14,725 bases of DNA from JAWRCU01 sp033542235 (GTDB lineage Bacteria; Pseudomonadota; Alphaproteobacteria; Rhizobiales; Rhizobiaceae), in contig NZ_JAWRCU010000037.1 of assembly GCF_033542235.1 (NCBI RefSeq), forward strand, positions 1 to 14,725, written 5' to 3'. Each line of letters starts with the position of its first letter. Position 1 is the stretch's first letter. The position numbers were made by a program, and so were the translations under genes. A model generated the notes under the pieces. It saw only the letters and a list, made by a program, of their open reading frames with translations, made no database searches and was not told the DNA's origin. Below, in pieces: positions 14,104 to 14,725 of the stretch.

Positions 14104-14168
14104 CGCTCCCCCTTCGCCCCTTGTGGGAGAAGGTGGCTCGGCGCGCAGCGCCGAGACGGATGAGGGGT
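14104..14168 (+). repeat. Palindromic repeat core copy 4, left end of DUF559 cassette
   Basis: A GC-rich arm (14104-14129, CTCCCCCTTCGCCCC, TTGTGGGAG) followed by the core (14130-14168). It is nearly identical to copy 3 at 6664-6726. The GAGGGGT end points into the DUF559 gene. Confidence 0.9.
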
Positions 14169-14200
14169 GATCGTAGAGCGCAACGCCGCCGAAGACAGCG

Positions 14201-14572
14201 CTACCGCCACGGCTGCAGACTGGCATCCCGCGCATAGTCGATGATCGTGTCGCAGACGCTGGTGAGCTCCCGCACCACCTCGTCGTTCCAGAAGCGCAGC
14301 ACGCGAAAGCCGCGGCGCTGCAATTCCGCATCGCGTACGGCGTCGTATCGGGATTCCGAGTGCTGGCTTCCATCGAGCTCGATGATCAATCTTGAATGAA
14401 GACAGACGAAGTCGGCGATGTAGTTGCCGATCGGCACCTGCCGGCGAAACTTGATGCGGTCGAGCCTGCGGTTGCGCAGCTCGCTCCAGAGCTTCTCTTC
14501 CGCCTCCGTCATCTCGCGGCGCATGGTGCGGGCGAAGCTTCTGTTCTTCGGTGGAACGGGCTGATGCGGCAT
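14201..14572 (-). CDS. DUF559 (Vsr-like PD-(D/E)XK fold) endonuclease-domain protein
   Basis: A 123-aa single-domain protein of the DUF559 family, which is related to very-short-patch-repair endonucleases. Landmarks: MTEAEEKLWSELRNRR (21-36), KFRRQVPIGNYIADF with Asp54 (41-55), RLIIELDGSQH with Glu65, Asp67 and His71 (61-71), and GFRVLRFWNDEVV (88-100). Asp54 and Glu65-x-Asp67 are the likely metal site of the PD-(D/E)XK fold. The ATG at 14572 is chosen to match the family start; no good ribosome binding site is seen. A TTG at 14608 is the alternative, with GAGGGAG lying between. Repeats flank it on both sides. Family members are common in rhizobia and their function is unproven. Confidence 0.8.
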   Translation of the reverse strand: MPHQPVPPKNRSFARTMRREMTEAEEKLWSELRNRRLDRIKFRRQVPIGNYIADFVCLHSRLIIELDGSQHSESRYDAVRDAELQRRGFRVLRFWNDEVVRELTSVCDTIIDYARDASLQPWR

Positions 14573-14618
14573 GGCCGGAGCGTATCTCACTGGCGCTCCC
14601 TCTAGCAATGCAGCGCTC

Positions 14619-14681
14619 TACGAGTACCCCTCAACCGTCTCGGCGCTGCGCGCCGATCCACCTTGCATTGGAAATTGTGTA
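14619..14681 (-). repeat. Palindromic repeat core copy 5, right end of DUF559 cassette
   Basis: The core is at 14626-14664 in minus orientation. 14619-14681 is base-for-base the reverse complement of 1-63. Its outer side carries the AT-rich leader (CATTGGAAATTGTGTA) in place of the GC-rich arm of copies 2-4. After it, 14682-14725 shows no recognisable feature. Confidence 0.9.
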
Positions 14682-14725
14682 CGAAGACGGGTCTCGCAAG
14701 GGACGCCAATGGCCGGGTGGCCACC

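Larger units (their letters stand above)
14104..14681. mobile_element. Candidate DUF559 cassette bounded by inverted palindromic repeats
   Basis: An intact DUF559 gene sits between core copy 4 (plus) and core copy 5 (minus), both with their GAGGGGT end inward. The cores differ at two of 39 positions. Partial versions of the same arrangement occur at 1-124 and 6382-6763. There is no transposase, and target-site duplications are not evident, so mobility is inferred from the repeated structure alone. Confidence 0.4.

Noticed and set aside
14201..14572. True Vsr mismatch endonuclease
   Set aside because: The protein is of the shorter DUF559 type, there is no neighbouring cytosine methyltransferase, and the Vsr zinc-site pattern is not seen.
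1..14681. Composite transposon bounded by the 63-bp inverted repeats
   Set aside because: There is no transposase or integrase in the window, and outer flanks on the left are not available to test for a target duplication; kept only as a structural finding.

Overview
The window looks like a high-GC alphaproteobacterial replicon of the Rhizobiaceae type (Sinorhizobium/Ensifer or Rhizobium). The evidence is the codon use, the many short palindromic intergenic repeats, single-domain CUT2 sugar transporter ATPases, small DUF559 genes and a GGAAC-N19-TT stress-type promoter. The species cannot be fixed from the sequence alone. No rRNA, tRNA, CRISPR array, transposase or integrase was seen.

Layout. 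Positions 1-124 hold the broken end of a repeat/DUF559 unit. Positions 240-3130 (+) are a two-gene operon: a succinate-semialdehyde-type aldehyde dehydrogenase and a class III omega-amino acid aminotransferase. Such a pair would transaminate an omega-amino compound such as GABA or a diamine and oxidise the resulting semialdehyde. Positions 3131-3759 are repeat-rich and non-coding. Positions 3760-6123 carry four small genes that suggest stress or envelope functions: a 121-aa protein built from two copies of one motif behind an EcfG-like promoter, a 64-aa hypothetical protein, and (-) a DUF4142/PepSY-like secreted protein followed by a GSP17M/YflT-like glycine-rich protein. Positions 6124-6765 contain a decayed DUF559 gene and two opposed palindromes.

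Positions 6766-13835 are all on the minus strand and form a ribitol utilisation locus. In transcription order: AraC-type regulator, periplasmic sugar-binding protein, ABC ATPase, ABC permease, ribitol 2-dehydrogenase (rbtD) and D-ribulokinase (rbtK). Ribitol would enter through the ABC system, be oxidised to D-ribulose and be phosphorylated to D-ribulose 5-phosphate, which enters the pentose phosphate pathway. Stable hairpins or palindromic repeats lie at most of the gene junctions.

Positions 14104-14681 hold an intact DUF559 (Vsr-like nuclease fold) gene between two inverted copies of a ~39-bp palindromic core. Five copies of this core occur in the window. The two outermost (1-63 and 14619-14681) are a perfect 63-bp inverted repeat enclosing the whole 14.6 kb. 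Three DUF559 units in different states of decay (intact, internally deleted, tail only), each next to this core, suggest a small non-autonomous mobile or self-spreading cassette. This is the most unusual signal in the window.
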